Shown: in pieces, positions 45,730 to 54,459 of the stretch | Numbering within the stretch: position 1 is the first letter of the stretch | How the letters are laid out: each line of letters begins with the position of its first letter | Position numbers and translations under genes: made by a program | The notes under the pieces: generated by a model | Seen by the model: the letters and a program-made list of their open reading frames with translations, nothing else | What the model was told of the DNA's origin: nothing | Database searches by the model: none | Assembly (NCBI RefSeq): GCF_022846615.1 | Contig: NZ_AP025637.1 | Span: forward strand, 4,303,001 to 4,367,000 | Origin: Roseomonas fluvialis | GTDB lineage: Bacteria > Pseudomonadota > Alphaproteobacteria > Acetobacterales > Acetobacteraceae | Length of the DNA: 64,000 nt | Direction: 5' to 3'

Positions 45730-48632
45730 CAGCGCTCTCCGGCCACGGCGCGATGCGCGCGCACCGACTGGTGCGCCAGCGCCACCAGCATCAGCAGTGT
45801 CGATCCCACCACCAGCGCGAAGATGCCGATGTCGAAGATGAGCGCGCTGGCGGTCGGCACGCGTCCGAACAGCGGCAGGTCGGCATAGGCGAAATAGGTG
45901 GTCAGGAACGGCCTGCCGAAGGCCAGCGCCGCCAGCGCGGTGCCGGCCGCCACCAGCAGCCCGGCGCCGACCCACAGCTGCGGGCGCAGCCGCAGCCGGT
46001 CCTCGGTCCAGTCGGTGCCGCCGATCATGTACTGCAGGATGATCGCGATCGCGACCACCATGCCGGCCGAAAAGCCGCCGCCCGGCAGGTCGTGCCCGCG
46101 CAGCAGCAGAAAGACCGCGACCACCAGCATGGCCGGGAAGATCAGCCGCGTGAGCATGAAGGGCACCAGCAGCCAGTCGCCGCCGGCCGCGACCTCGCCG
46201 CGCGCCGTCATGGCGGTGCCGGCGGTCGTGCCATCGGCGCCGGCCTGCTGGTCGGGCAGTGCCACGCTGTCGGCCGCGGGGCGGAAGCGGCGCAGCAGCG
46301 CATAGGCGGTCAGCGCCACGGCGGCGACGACGAAGATCTCGCCGAGCGTGTCGAAGCCGCGGAAGTCAACCAGGATGACGTTCACGGCGTTGGTGCCGCC
46401 GCCTTCGGTATAGGCGCGCTGCAGGAAGTGCTGCGCCAGCAGTTCGGGCGGCACGCGCGTCATCACCGCATAGGACAGCGCCGCGAGGCCGCAGCCGGCG
46501 CCGAGCGCGAGCGCCAGGTCGCGCAGGCGGCGCGTGCGGGTCAGCACTTCCGGCCCGCTGTCGCCGGGCAGTTGCACGCGCTTGGGCAGCCAGCGCAGGC
46601 CAAGCAGCAGCAGCACGGTGGTCACGACCTCGACCGTCAGCTGCGTGAGCGCGAGGTCGGGCGCGGAGAACCACACGAAGGTGAGCACGACGGCAAGGCC
46701 CGAACCGCCGAGCAGGATCAGCGCCGCCAGGCGATGGAACTTGGCCATCCAGGCCGCGCCGATCGCGCAGGCGCCGCCCACGCACCAGACCAGCGCCAGC
46801 ACCGGGTCGAACCCCGTGCTCGGCAGGTTGCCTGGCCCCACGCCGCGTAGCCAGACCGCGGCGGCGCCCCCCATGATGGCGATGCCCACGATCAGGCGCA
46901 GCTGGGGCTGCAACCGGCGCGTGCCGGCCAGGCGTTCGACGCGCCGCGCGAGCCGCCAGGACAGGAAGACCATGGAGCGTTCGAAGATGCGCTGGCCCTC
47001 GAGCCGGCCGAGCAGCGGCGGGCGTTCGAGCCCGACGCGCAGCTTCCGGTGCAGCAGCAGGTACAGCACGATGCCCGCGGCCATGGCGGCCATGCTCATC
47101 GCCAGCGGCAGGTTGACGCCGTGCCAGATCGCGAGGCTGTAGTAGGGCACCTGTTCGCCCAGCACCGACCGTACGGCGATGGCGAGGAAGGGCCCCACCG
47201 TCGCCGCCGGCAGCACGCCGACCATAATGCACACCAGCACCAGCAGTTCGACCGGCAGGCGCATCCAGTTGGCGGGTTCGTGCGGCGTGCGCGGCAGGTC
47301 GGTCGGCTCGGGGCCGAAGAAGGCGCCGTGGATGAAGCGCAGCGAATACGCCACGGCGAAGGCGGAGGCGAGCATGGCAGCGAAGGGCAGGATGTTCATC
47401 AGGCCCATCGGCGATTCCGCCGTCAGCGCCTCGGCGAAGAACATCTCCTTGGAGATGAAGCCGTTCAGCAGCGGCACGCCCGCCATAGCCGCTGCCGCCA
47501 CCAGCGCGAGCCGCGCGGTGAAGGGCATGGATCGGTTGAGCCCCGACAGGCGGCGGATATCGCGCGTGCCGGTCTCGTGGTCGATGATGCCGGCCGCCAT
47601 GAACAGCGAGCACTTGAACGCCGCATGGTTGACGATGTGGAACACCGCCGCGACCAGCGCGAGTTCGCTGTTCAGCCCGAGCAGCAGCGTGATCAGCCCC
47701 AGGTGGCTGATGGTGGAATAGGCCAGCAGCCCCTTCAGGTCGTTCTGGAAGATGGCGATGTAGGCGCCGACCAGCAGCGTGATCAGCCCGGCCGAACCAA
47801 CGATCAGGAACCAGGCATCGGTGCCCGACAGCACCGGCCACAGCCGCGCCATCAGGAACACCCCCGCCTTCACCAGAGTGGCCGAATGCAGGTACGCCGA
47901 GACCGGCGTAGGCGCCGCCATCGCATGCGGTAGCCAGAAGTGGAACGGGAACTGCGCGCTCTTCGTCAGCGCCCCCAGCAGGATCAGCACCAGCGCGGGC
48001 AAATACAGCGGATGCGCGCGGATCCGATCGCCCGCGGCCAGCACGGAATCGAGGTCGTAGCTGCCCGCGATGTGGCCGAGCACCAGCACGCCGGCGAACA
48101 GCGCCAGCCCACCCGCGGCGGTGATGGTGAGGGACATGCGCGCGCCCTCGCGCGCCGCCGCCACGTGGTGCCAGTAGCCGATCAGCAGGAAGGACAGCAG
48201 GCTGGTCAGCTCCCAGAAGAAGGCGAGCTGGATCAGGTTCCCCGACACCACCACCCCCGTCATCGCCCCCATGAAGGCGAGCAGGAAGGCGAAGAAGCGC
48301 GGCACCGGGTCGTCCTCGCTGATGTAGTAGCGGGCATAGAGCACGACCAAGGCGCCGATCCCGGTGATCAGGCCGGCGAACAGCCAGGCGAAGCCATCCA
48401 TGCGCAGCGAGAGGTTCAGCCCGAGCGCCGGCATCCAGGCGAATTCCGCACGCAGCACGCTGCCGGCCGCGACCGTCGGATAGGCCACCCAGATCAGCGC
48501 GAGGCCGATCAGCGCGATCGCGCCGGCGAGGATGGCGGCCGCATTGCGCGCCTGGCTCGGCAGCAGCCCCGCCGTGATGGCGCCGAGGAACGGCAGGACC
48601 ACCAGGCTGAGGAGAAGGACGGCATCCGGCAT
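45729..48632 (-). CDS. mrpAB: Mrp antiporter fused subunits A and B (NuoL-like)
   Basis: The 967-residue protein combines MrpA (about residues 1-770, with complex-I-like motifs FFWELTSLLSFLLIGYWHH, LTKSAQFPFHFWLPHAMAAPTPVSAYLHSATLVKAG and NDLKGLLAYSTISHLG) with MrpB (about 800-967, FPAMLVVAVFLLLRGHDLPGGGFSAGMV). This A-B fusion is known from the rhizobial PhaAB type. MrpA forms the main ion pathway. The ATG at 48632 is immediately preceded by a hairpin and lacks a visible Shine-Dalgarno. Confidence 0.94.
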   Translation of the reverse strand: MPDAVLLLSLVVLPFLGAITAGLLPSQARNAAAILAGAIALIGLALIWVAYPTVAAGSVLRAEFAWMPALGLNLSLRMDGFAWLFAGLITGIGALVVLYARYYISEDDPVPRFFAFLLAFMGAMTGVVVSGNLIQLAFFWELTSLLSFLLIGYWHHVAAAREGARMSLTITAAGGLALFAGVLVLGHIAGSYDLDSVLAAGDRIRAHPLYLPALVLILLGALTKSAQFPFHFWLPHAMAAPTPVSAYLHSATLVKAGVFLMARLWPVLSGTDAWFLIVGSAGLITLLVGAYIAIFQNDLKGLLAYSTISHLGLITLLLGLNSELALVAAVFHIVNHAAFKCSLFMAAGIIDHETGTRDIRRLSGLNRSMPFTARLALVAAAAMAGVPLLNGFISKEMFFAEALTAESPMGLMNILPFAAMLASAFAVAYSLRFIHGAFFGPEPTDLPRTPHEPANWMRLPVELLVLVCIMVGVLPAATVGPFLAIAVRSVLGEQVPYYSLAIWHGVNLPLAMSMAAMAAGIVLYLLLHRKLRVGLERPPLLGRLEGQRIFERSMVFLSWRLARRVERLAGTRRLQPQLRLIVGIAIMGGAAAVWLRGVGPGNLPSTGFDPVLALVWCVGGACAIGAAWMAKFHRLAALILLGGSGLAVVLTFVWFSAPDLALTQLTVEVVTTVLLLLGLRWLPKRVQLPGDSGPEVLTRTRRLRDLALALGAGCGLAALSYAVMTRVPPELLAQHFLQRAYTEGGGTNAVNVILVDFRGFDTLGEIFVVAAVALTAYALLRRFRPAADSVALPDQQAGADGTTAGTAMTARGEVAAGGDWLLVPFMLTRLIFPAMLVVAVFLLLRGHDLPGGGFSAGMVVAIAIILQYMIGGTDWTEDRLRLRPQLWVGAGLLVAAGTALAALAFGRPFLTTYFAYADLPLFGRVPTASALIFDIGIFALVVGSTLLMLVALAHQSVRAHRAVAGER

Positions 48633-48634
48633 GG

Positions 48635-48654
48635 TCGCGCGTCAGCCCGCGCGA
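48635..48654 (-). promoter_or_regulatory. Hairpin covering the mrpAB translation start region
   Basis: In the transcript TCGCGCG and CGCGCGA pair perfectly over 7 bp around a 6-nt loop, ending two bases before the mrpAB ATG. It occupies the position where a ribosome-binding site would be, between ptsN and mrpAB, so it could limit mrpAB translation or mark an RNA processing site. This is inference from position. Confidence 0.4.
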
Positions 48655-48679
48655 CGGGTGGTGCCGGGACCGCGCGGCA

Positions 48680-49144
48680 TCACGCCGGCCCCGCGGCGGC
48701 GGGGCTGGCGAGCGCGGCCAGCACCTCGTCCGGCGTTGCCGCCGTGCGCAGCCGCCGCAGGGTGTTCGGGTCGCGCAGCGCGCGGCAGGTCTCGGCCAGC
48801 ATGGGCAGGAAGCCCTCGGCCGCGGCCTCGGGCCAGAGCACCTGGATGACCAGGTCGACCGGTTCCTCGTCACGGGCCTCGAAGTCGATGGGGCGGTGCA
48901 GGCGCGCGAAGGTCACCACGGGATGCGCGTCGCCGTCGATCCGTGCATGGGGCAGCGCGACGCCGCGGCCGAGCGCGGTGGAACCGAGCCGCTCGCGCGC
49001 ATTCAGCGCGTCCAGGATCTCGGCCTCGGGGCGATCCAGACGGAGCGCGGCAACGGCTGCGAGCGACTGCAGGGCGGCAGCCTTGCTGGAGGCCCCGAGG
49101 TCAAGGATGACGTCCTGCGGCGAGAGGTGGTCCGCGATGCCCAT
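48680..49144 (-). CDS. ptsN: PTS IIA-Ntr-like protein
   Basis: The 154-residue EIIA(Ntr) protein has the phospho-accepting histidine in GVALPHARIDG (about residue 66) and the opening LSPQDVILDLGASSKAAALQSLA. EIIA(Ntr) is a regulatory phosphocarrier without a sugar permease; in other proteobacteria it controls potassium transport and nitrogen-related functions by direct protein binding. It lies 47 bp upstream of mrpAB on the same strand, suggesting co-transcription with the cation/proton antiporter. Confidence 0.9.
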   Translation of the reverse strand: MGIADHLSPQDVILDLGASSKAAALQSLAAVAALRLDRPEAEILDALNARERLGSTALGRGVALPHARIDGDAHPVVTFARLHRPIDFEARDEEPVDLVIQVLWPEAAAEGFLPMLAETCRALRDPNTLRRLRTAATPDEVLAALASPAAAGPA

Positions 49145-49308
49145 CAGTCCATTCTTTCAACGCTGCGGCGCAGGGTCACGCGCGGCCAGGCGGGGCGGCG
49201 GGCCAGGGCGGACCGCCGCGGTCGGGAAGGCTGGATGGCGCGGCAGGCGTGGCCCGGCAATGGTGTTTCTCCCGTCTTCGCCCCGATGTGGTGATGCCCG
49301 CAAGCCAC

Positions 49309-49323
49309 ATCAACCATTTTGAT
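49309..49323. promoter_or_regulatory. Inverted repeat in the AT-rich region upstream of the HTH gene
   Basis: ATCAA (49309-49313) and TTGAT (49319-49323) form an inverted repeat within a 45-bp AT-rich stretch (to about 49355), the only such stretch in the 222-bp gap between ptsN and the HTH gene. A second ATTGATG occurs at 49337-49343. It is a plausible promoter-operator for self-regulation by the HTH protein. Confidence 0.35.
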
Positions 49324-49366
49324 TAATCTTGCCTGGATTGATGCAAAAGCCTAAGGCGGCGCGACC

Positions 49367-49648
49367 ATGTCCCTTTCCCCCGCGCAATGCCGGGCTGCCC
49401 GCGCCTTGCTCGCCTGGACCCAGGACGACCTGGCCGAGCGGGCGCAGGTGAGCCGCGGCACTATCCGGGGGTTCGAAACGGGGCAACACGCCCTGCAACG
49501 CGCCACCGCCGCCGCGATCCGCCGCGCCCTCGAAGCCGGCGGCGTCGCGCTGGTCGAGGCGGATGGCGGCGGCGGTCCCGGGGTCAGGTTCGTCACGGCC
49601 GAGGACCGTGCGCCACCGCGGCACCTGGAACCCGGGGCGGCGAAGTAG
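49367..49648 (+). CDS. Small XRE-family HTH transcriptional regulator
   Basis: The 93-residue protein is essentially one Cro/CI-type helix-turn-helix: CRAARALLAWTQDDLAERAQVSRGTIRGFETGQ (about residues 8-40), then ATAAAIRRALEAGGVALVEADG, which is typical of short chromosomal XRE proteins in alphaproteobacteria. An aaggcgg site precedes the ATG. It is divergent from ptsN and convergent with hyuA. Its target is unknown. Confidence 0.85.
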   Translation: MSLSPAQCRAARALLAWTQDDLAERAQVSRGTIRGFETGQHALQRATAAAIRRALEAGGVALVEADGGGGPGVRFVTAEDRAPPRHLEPGAAK

Positions 49649-49663
49649 GCGCGGCCCGCGCGA

Positions 49664-51709
49664 TCAGCCGCGCACCAGCACCAACGCGCCGGAGGCCTCC
49701 ATCGTCGCGGTCCAGCCGGGCCCGACCAGGGTGGTGGCATCGAGCTGCGTGACGATGGCCGGCCCGGCGAAGGTTGCGCCGGCGCCCAGCCGGCCGCGGT
49801 CGATCACCGCGGCCTCGACCGCGCCACCGGGCAGCAGGACGCGCTGGTGGCCGATCTCGGCCTGCGCGGCGCCACCGCCGTCGGGTGCGCGCCATGCCGG
49901 GGCCGGCAGCAGCCCGGCCGCCTCGACGCGCAATGTGACCACCTCGACCGCGACCTCCGGCAGGTCGAAGCCGTACAGGCCGCGATGCGCGGCGGCGAAG
50001 GCTGCGCCCAGCCGGGCCGGGTCATCGCCGGCCTGCCAGGCGACAGGCAGTTCGTGCCCCTGTTCCTCGTAGCGCATGAGCGCCACGCGCCGCAGGCGCC
50101 GGTCCGCGGGGGCCACGCCCTCCTGCGTGAACCAGGCGGCGGCGTCCTGTTCGAGGCTGGCGAAGACGGCTTCAAGCCGCGCGAGGTCGGCGCCGTGCAG
50201 CGGTTCGGCGACGCTGCGCGCGAATTCGGCCTTGAGGTCCGCGGCCAGCAGGCCTTGCGCGCAGAGCACGCCGGGCGCGGGCGGCACCAGCACGCGCGTG
50301 ATGCCGAGCAGTTCGGCGATGGCGCAGCCATGCAACGGACCAGCGCCGCCGAAGGGCACAAGCACGAAGTCCCGCGGATCATGCCCGCGTTCGACCGAGA
50401 CCACGCGGATCGCGCCGACCATGGTGTTGTCCGCGATGGCGAGGATGCCGCGCGCCGCCTCCGCGATGCTCAGGCCGAGCGGTTCCGCCACGCGCCGCAC
50501 CGCCGCCTCGGCCAGCGCGGGGTCGAGCGCCATGCGCCCACCGAGTAGCGCCGGCGGCAGGTGGCCCAACACCACATGCGCGTCGGTCACCGTCGGCTCC
50601 TGCCCGCCGCGGCCGTAGCTCGCGGGCCCCGGGTCGGCGCCCGCGCTCTGCGGGCCGACCGTCAGCACGCCATCGGTGCCGACACGCGCGAGCGACCCGC
50701 CACCCGCGCCGATCGTGACCATGTCCACCATCGGCAGCGAGAGCGGCCAGGGACCGACGCGGCCGGTCTGCGTGAGGGCGACCTCGCCCTTGGCGATCAG
50801 GCAGATATCGGCGCTGGTGCCGCCGATATCCACGGTGATGATGTTCGCAACCCCCGCCGCGGCGGCGACCGCGCGCGCGCCGACCACGCCGGCCGCAGGG
50901 CCGGACAGCGCCGTCTGGGCGGGTGCCTGGCGGATCGCCCGCGCGCCGGCGACGCCGCCATTCGACTTCATCAGCAGCAGCGGAGCGGCGATCCCGGCGG
51001 CCTGCAGCCGTGCCTCGAGGCGCGCGATATAGGTGGAGATCGCCGGCATGACGGCGGCGTTGAGCACGGTCGCCATGCTGCGTTCGTATTCGCGCACCAC
51101 GGGCAGCACATCGACCGAGGCGGTCAGCGCCACGCCGGGCGCTTCCTCCGCCAGGATCGCGAGCGCGCGGCGCTCATGCGACGGGTTGGCGAAGGCATGC
51201 AGCAGGCAGACGGCAATGGCGGAGACGCCGGCCGCGATCGCAGCACGTGCAGTGGTACGCACGGCATCCTCGTCCAGCGGTGCGAGTTCGCTGCCGTCGG
51301 CGGCGATGCGGCCCGCGGCTTCGAACACCAGGGACGGGGGCACGGGTCGGCGCGGCTTCACCCAGGCCCAGAGATTGTCGCGGCGCGGCAGGTCGGCGCG
51401 GCCGATCTCGAGCACGTGCCGGAACCCCGCCGTGGTCAGCAGCGCGGTCGGCGCGGTCTTGCCCTCCAGGATCAAATTGGTGGCCACCGTCGTGCCGTGC
51501 AGCACGCGGCCGATCGCGGCTGCCTGCCGGCCGGCGGCCGCCAGGGCCAGATCCACGCCTGTGATGAAGGCCTCGGACGGGTCGCGCGGGGTGGAGGGAG
51601 TCTTAGCGGTCCAGGCCTCGCCCGTCGCGGTGTCCTGCAGCGTGACGTCGGTGAAGGTGCCGCCGATATCAACGGCGACGATCAGGGGCGCGGCGTCAGG
51701 CGACGGCAT
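49664..51709 (-). CDS. hyuA: Hydantoinase/oxoprolinase subunit A
   Basis: The 681-residue ATP-dependent subunit has an N-terminal sugar-kinase-like fold (IVAVDIGGTFTDVTLQD), HGTTVATNLILEGKTAPTALLTTAGF, the second phosphate motif IITVDIGGTSADICL and VPFGGAGPLHGCAIAELL. With HyuB it would hydrolyse a 5-membered cyclic amide (N-methylhydantoin, hydantoin or 5-oxoproline) at the cost of ATP. The ATG at 51709 lies inside the 3' end of hyuB (14-bp overlap). Confidence 0.9.
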   Translation of the reverse strand: MPSPDAAPLIVAVDIGGTFTDVTLQDTATGEAWTAKTPSTPRDPSEAFITGVDLALAAAGRQAAAIGRVLHGTTVATNLILEGKTAPTALLTTAGFRHVLEIGRADLPRRDNLWAWVKPRRPVPPSLVFEAAGRIAADGSELAPLDEDAVRTTARAAIAAGVSAIAVCLLHAFANPSHERRALAILAEEAPGVALTASVDVLPVVREYERSMATVLNAAVMPAISTYIARLEARLQAAGIAAPLLLMKSNGGVAGARAIRQAPAQTALSGPAAGVVGARAVAAAAGVANIITVDIGGTSADICLIAKGEVALTQTGRVGPWPLSLPMVDMVTIGAGGGSLARVGTDGVLTVGPQSAGADPGPASYGRGGQEPTVTDAHVVLGHLPPALLGGRMALDPALAEAAVRRVAEPLGLSIAEAARGILAIADNTMVGAIRVVSVERGHDPRDFVLVPFGGAGPLHGCAIAELLGITRVLVPPAPGVLCAQGLLAADLKAEFARSVAEPLHGADLARLEAVFASLEQDAAAWFTQEGVAPADRRLRRVALMRYEEQGHELPVAWQAGDDPARLGAAFAAAHRGLYGFDLPEVAVEVVTLRVEAAGLLPAPAWRAPDGGGAAQAEIGHQRVLLPGGAVEAAVIDRGRLGAGATFAGPAIVTQLDATTLVGPGWTATMEASGALVLVRG

Positions 51710-53456
51710 CGCGGTACTCCCGGCGATGGAACAGTGCCGCGGGCGGGCGTTGCGCGCGCCTCGCCTGGGTGGCGGTGCTGTCCAGCGTGCCGTCGCGGAA
51801 CACAACGCCGTAGTCGCGCGTGGCGCTGTCGCTGCTGACGAAGCCACCCTGGACGTCGGCGATCACATCCTCGACGGGGCGGTCGAAGGGATGGCCCCAG
51901 CCGCCGCCGCCGCCGGTCTCGATGCGCAGCACGTCGCCCTTCGCCAGCATCGTGCCGTCCGACAGCGGCGCGAGGATCCGCGCGCGCGGCGTGCCGGGGT
52001 TCAGCACGGCACGACCGGATCCGCCATTCATTCCGCCGGCCACGCCCCAGGGTGGGTTCTTCACGCTGTCGATGCGGATGGCGACCATCGCTGCGTCGGC
52101 CAGTACCTCGAATTCGCGCACCACACCGCAGCCGCCGCGGAAGCGCCCCGGCCCGCCGGAATCGAGGTTCAGCCCATAGGCGCGCAGCCGCACCGGGTAG
52201 GTGAGTTCCATGAACTCGACCGGGTAGTTCTCCTGCGCGACGAAGTAGACAGCGTCGGTGCCATCCGCGAAGGGGCGCGCGCCGTAGCCCACGCCGATGC
52301 CGTCGCTCAGCAGGAAGCGCTTACCGCCGGCGGTGCCACGCAGCGCGATGACGACATAGGCGGAATGCGCGGCCGGCGCGTTCCCGTCGCGTGCTACCGC
52401 GACCAGGCCGTGCAGCGCGGCCAGCAGGCGCATCATGGTCAATCCGCGCAGGCCGAGCGGCGCGGGTGCGCGCGGCGCGAGCAGCGAGCCTTCGCGCAGG
52501 CGCACCTCGTCGATCCCGCGCGGGCCGCCGGCGTTCAGCACCTGGCCCGGATGGTCCTGCAGCACATACAGGCCGAGCGCCATGCCGGGCACGTCGGGAT
52601 GCATCAGCAGGTTCACCGGGCCGGTGGCCTGGTCGTCGGTCTCGGTCGCGTCGAAGATGAAGCGGTCATCGGGCGTGCGCGTGAGTGCGAGGCGCAGCGT
52701 GAGCGGCGCGCTGCCCTGGCCGTCGCTGTCGATGGTGTCGGCGAAGCGGGTGGTGCCGATGGGGAAGATGGACTTCAGCTGCGCGCGCACGGTTGCCTCG
52801 GTGCGCGCGAGCAGTTGCGCGAAGGCATCCGCCAGCACCTGCGGCCCAAAGCGTGCGGCCATGTCCGCCAGGCGGCGTTCGCCCAGGCGCACGGCCGCCA
52901 TCAGCGCGCGCGTGTCGCCCTGGGATTGCGTGGGGAAGCGGCTGTTGCGCCAGAAGGTGCGCAGCAGGTCGGTGTTCGTCTCGCCGCCGCGCATCAGGCG
53001 CACGGGCGGGATGATGATGCCTTCCTGGAAGTGGTCGGTGGCGTCGGGGCTGATCGACCCGGGCCGCAGCCCGCCGATGTCGGAGAAGTGCGCCCAACCC
53101 ATCACGAAGCCGATGCGCGTGCCTTCGTGGAAGGCGGGGGCGAGGAAGACCTGGTCGTTGGAATGCGAAACCGCGCCGCGGCTGCCGTAGCAGTCATTGT
53201 ACCAGTACAGGTCGCCCTCGCGCATCGTCGCGATCGGGAAGTGTTCGGCGACCGGGCCCACGATGTCGCCGAAGATGGGCAGGTCGCTGCCCACGGCCAT
53301 GGCACCTTCGGCGTCGAACAACGCGGTGTAGAAATCCTTCTTCTCGCGAATGAAGGCGGACATGGCGGTGCGTTCGAGCAGCGCCTCCATCTCCGCCTGC
53401 GCGGCGCGCGCGGCGCCGCGGATGATCTCGAGGGTGACGGGGTCGCAGCGTGTCAT
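51696..53456 (-). CDS. hyuB: Hydantoinase/oxoprolinase subunit B
   Basis: The 586-residue product carries the HyuB hallmarks: DPVTLEIIRGA at the N-terminus, FDAEGAMAVGSDLPIFGD, HSNDQVFLAPAFHEG, the metal-site region GWAHFSDIGGLRPGSIS, and GGGGGWGHPFDRPVEDV near the end. It pairs with HyuA, encoded directly downstream, and follows the dppF-like ATPase by 10 bp, so importer and hydrolase are probably one operon. Confidence 0.92.
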   Translation of the reverse strand: MTRCDPVTLEIIRGAARAAQAEMEALLERTAMSAFIREKKDFYTALFDAEGAMAVGSDLPIFGDIVGPVAEHFPIATMREGDLYWYNDCYGSRGAVSHSNDQVFLAPAFHEGTRIGFVMGWAHFSDIGGLRPGSISPDATDHFQEGIIIPPVRLMRGGETNTDLLRTFWRNSRFPTQSQGDTRALMAAVRLGERRLADMAARFGPQVLADAFAQLLARTEATVRAQLKSIFPIGTTRFADTIDSDGQGSAPLTLRLALTRTPDDRFIFDATETDDQATGPVNLLMHPDVPGMALGLYVLQDHPGQVLNAGGPRGIDEVRLREGSLLAPRAPAPLGLRGLTMMRLLAALHGLVAVARDGNAPAAHSAYVVIALRGTAGGKRFLLSDGIGVGYGARPFADGTDAVYFVAQENYPVEFMELTYPVRLRAYGLNLDSGGPGRFRGGCGVVREFEVLADAAMVAIRIDSVKNPPWGVAGGMNGGSGRAVLNPGTPRARILAPLSDGTMLAKGDVLRIETGGGGGWGHPFDRPVEDVIADVQGGFVSSDSATRDYGVVFRDGTLDSTATQARRAQRPPAALFHRREYRDAVA

Positions 53457-53466
53457 CGGCGGGCCT

Positions 53467-54459
53467 TCATGCGGCGTCGCGGCCGGGGGTCTCGGGGGCG
53501 AGGTCGCGCCAGCGCAGGCAGGCGACGGCGTGCGCCAGGCCGGCCTCCTCCAGCACGGGTTCGCGGCGGGTGCAGGTCTCGGCCGCTGCGGCGCAGCGCG
53601 GGTGGAAGCGGCAGCCTGGCGGAATGGCGCGCAGGCTGGGCGGGTCGCCGGGCAGGGAGGGCCCGCTCTCGCGCCCGTCGAGGTGCGGCGCGGCGGCGAT
53701 CAGGGCGCGCGTGTAGGGATGGCGCGGTTCGGCGAAGATCGTCGCGGCGCTGCCGTGTTCCACCACGCGGCCGAGATACATCACCGCGACACGGTCGCAG
53801 ACGCGCCGTACCACCGAGAGGTCGTGCGAGATGAACACGTAGGTCAGCCCGAAGCGCGCGCGCAGGTCGCGCAGCAGGCGCAGTACCGCCGCCTGCACCG
53901 ACAGGTCGAGCCCCGCCGTGGGCTCATCCAGGATCACCACCTTGGGCCGCAGCAGCAGGATGCGCGCGAGCCCGATGCGCCGCTGCTGACCGCCGGAGAG
54001 TTCGTGCGGGTAGCGGTCCGTCATCGCCGCATCGAGGCCGACGGCAGCGAGCGTCTCGGCGATGCGCGCGCGTTGTTCGGCGCGGTCGGTGACGCCATGG
54101 ATGGCGAGCCCCTCGGCCAGCGTCGCGCCGACGCGCCACCAGGGGTCGAGCGCCGCGCCGGGGTCCTGGTGGACATACTGCACCGCATCCCGCACGCGTC
54201 GCGCCGCGCGTGGTTCGAGGCCGGAGACGGTGCGGCCTTCGAGACGGATCTCGCCCGAGGATTCACGCTGCAGGCCGAGCAGCGCGCGCGCCAGCGTGGT
54301 CTTGCCGCAGCCGCTTTCACCGACGATGCCGAAGGTCTCGCCCTGCGCGATCGAGAGATCGACGCCATCCACGGCGCGCATGCCGGCACGGTGCCGCAGC
54401 AGCCCGCGCCGGGCGCCGAGCTCCACGACCAGGCCGGTGGCACCCAGGATCTCAGGCAA
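53467..54459 (-). CDS. Dipeptide/oligopeptide-type ABC transporter ATP-binding protein (DppF-like)
   Basis: The 330-residue ATPase has Walker A GESGCGKTT, Q-loop YVHQDPGAALDPWW, signature ELSGGQQRR, Walker B VVILDEPTAGLD and switch FISHDLSVV, then the C-terminal oligopeptide-transport domain with a four-Cys-type cluster (CRFHPRC...CTRREP). No ATG fits: the likely start is TTG at 54459, overlapping the end of the DppD-like gene by eight bases; a GTG further in is an alternative. Confidence 0.88.
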   Translation of the reverse strand: MPEILGATGLVVELGARRGLLRHRAGMRAVDGVDLSIAQGETFGIVGESGCGKTTLARALLGLQRESSGEIRLEGRTVSGLEPRAARRVRDAVQYVHQDPGAALDPWWRVGATLAEGLAIHGVTDRAEQRARIAETLAAVGLDAAMTDRYPHELSGGQQRRIGLARILLLRPKVVILDEPTAGLDLSVQAAVLRLLRDLRARFGLTYVFISHDLSVVRRVCDRVAVMYLGRVVEHGSAATIFAEPRHPYTRALIAAAPHLDGRESGPSLPGDPPSLRAIPPGCRFHPRCAAAAETCTRREPVLEEAGLAHAVACLRWRDLAPETPGRDAA

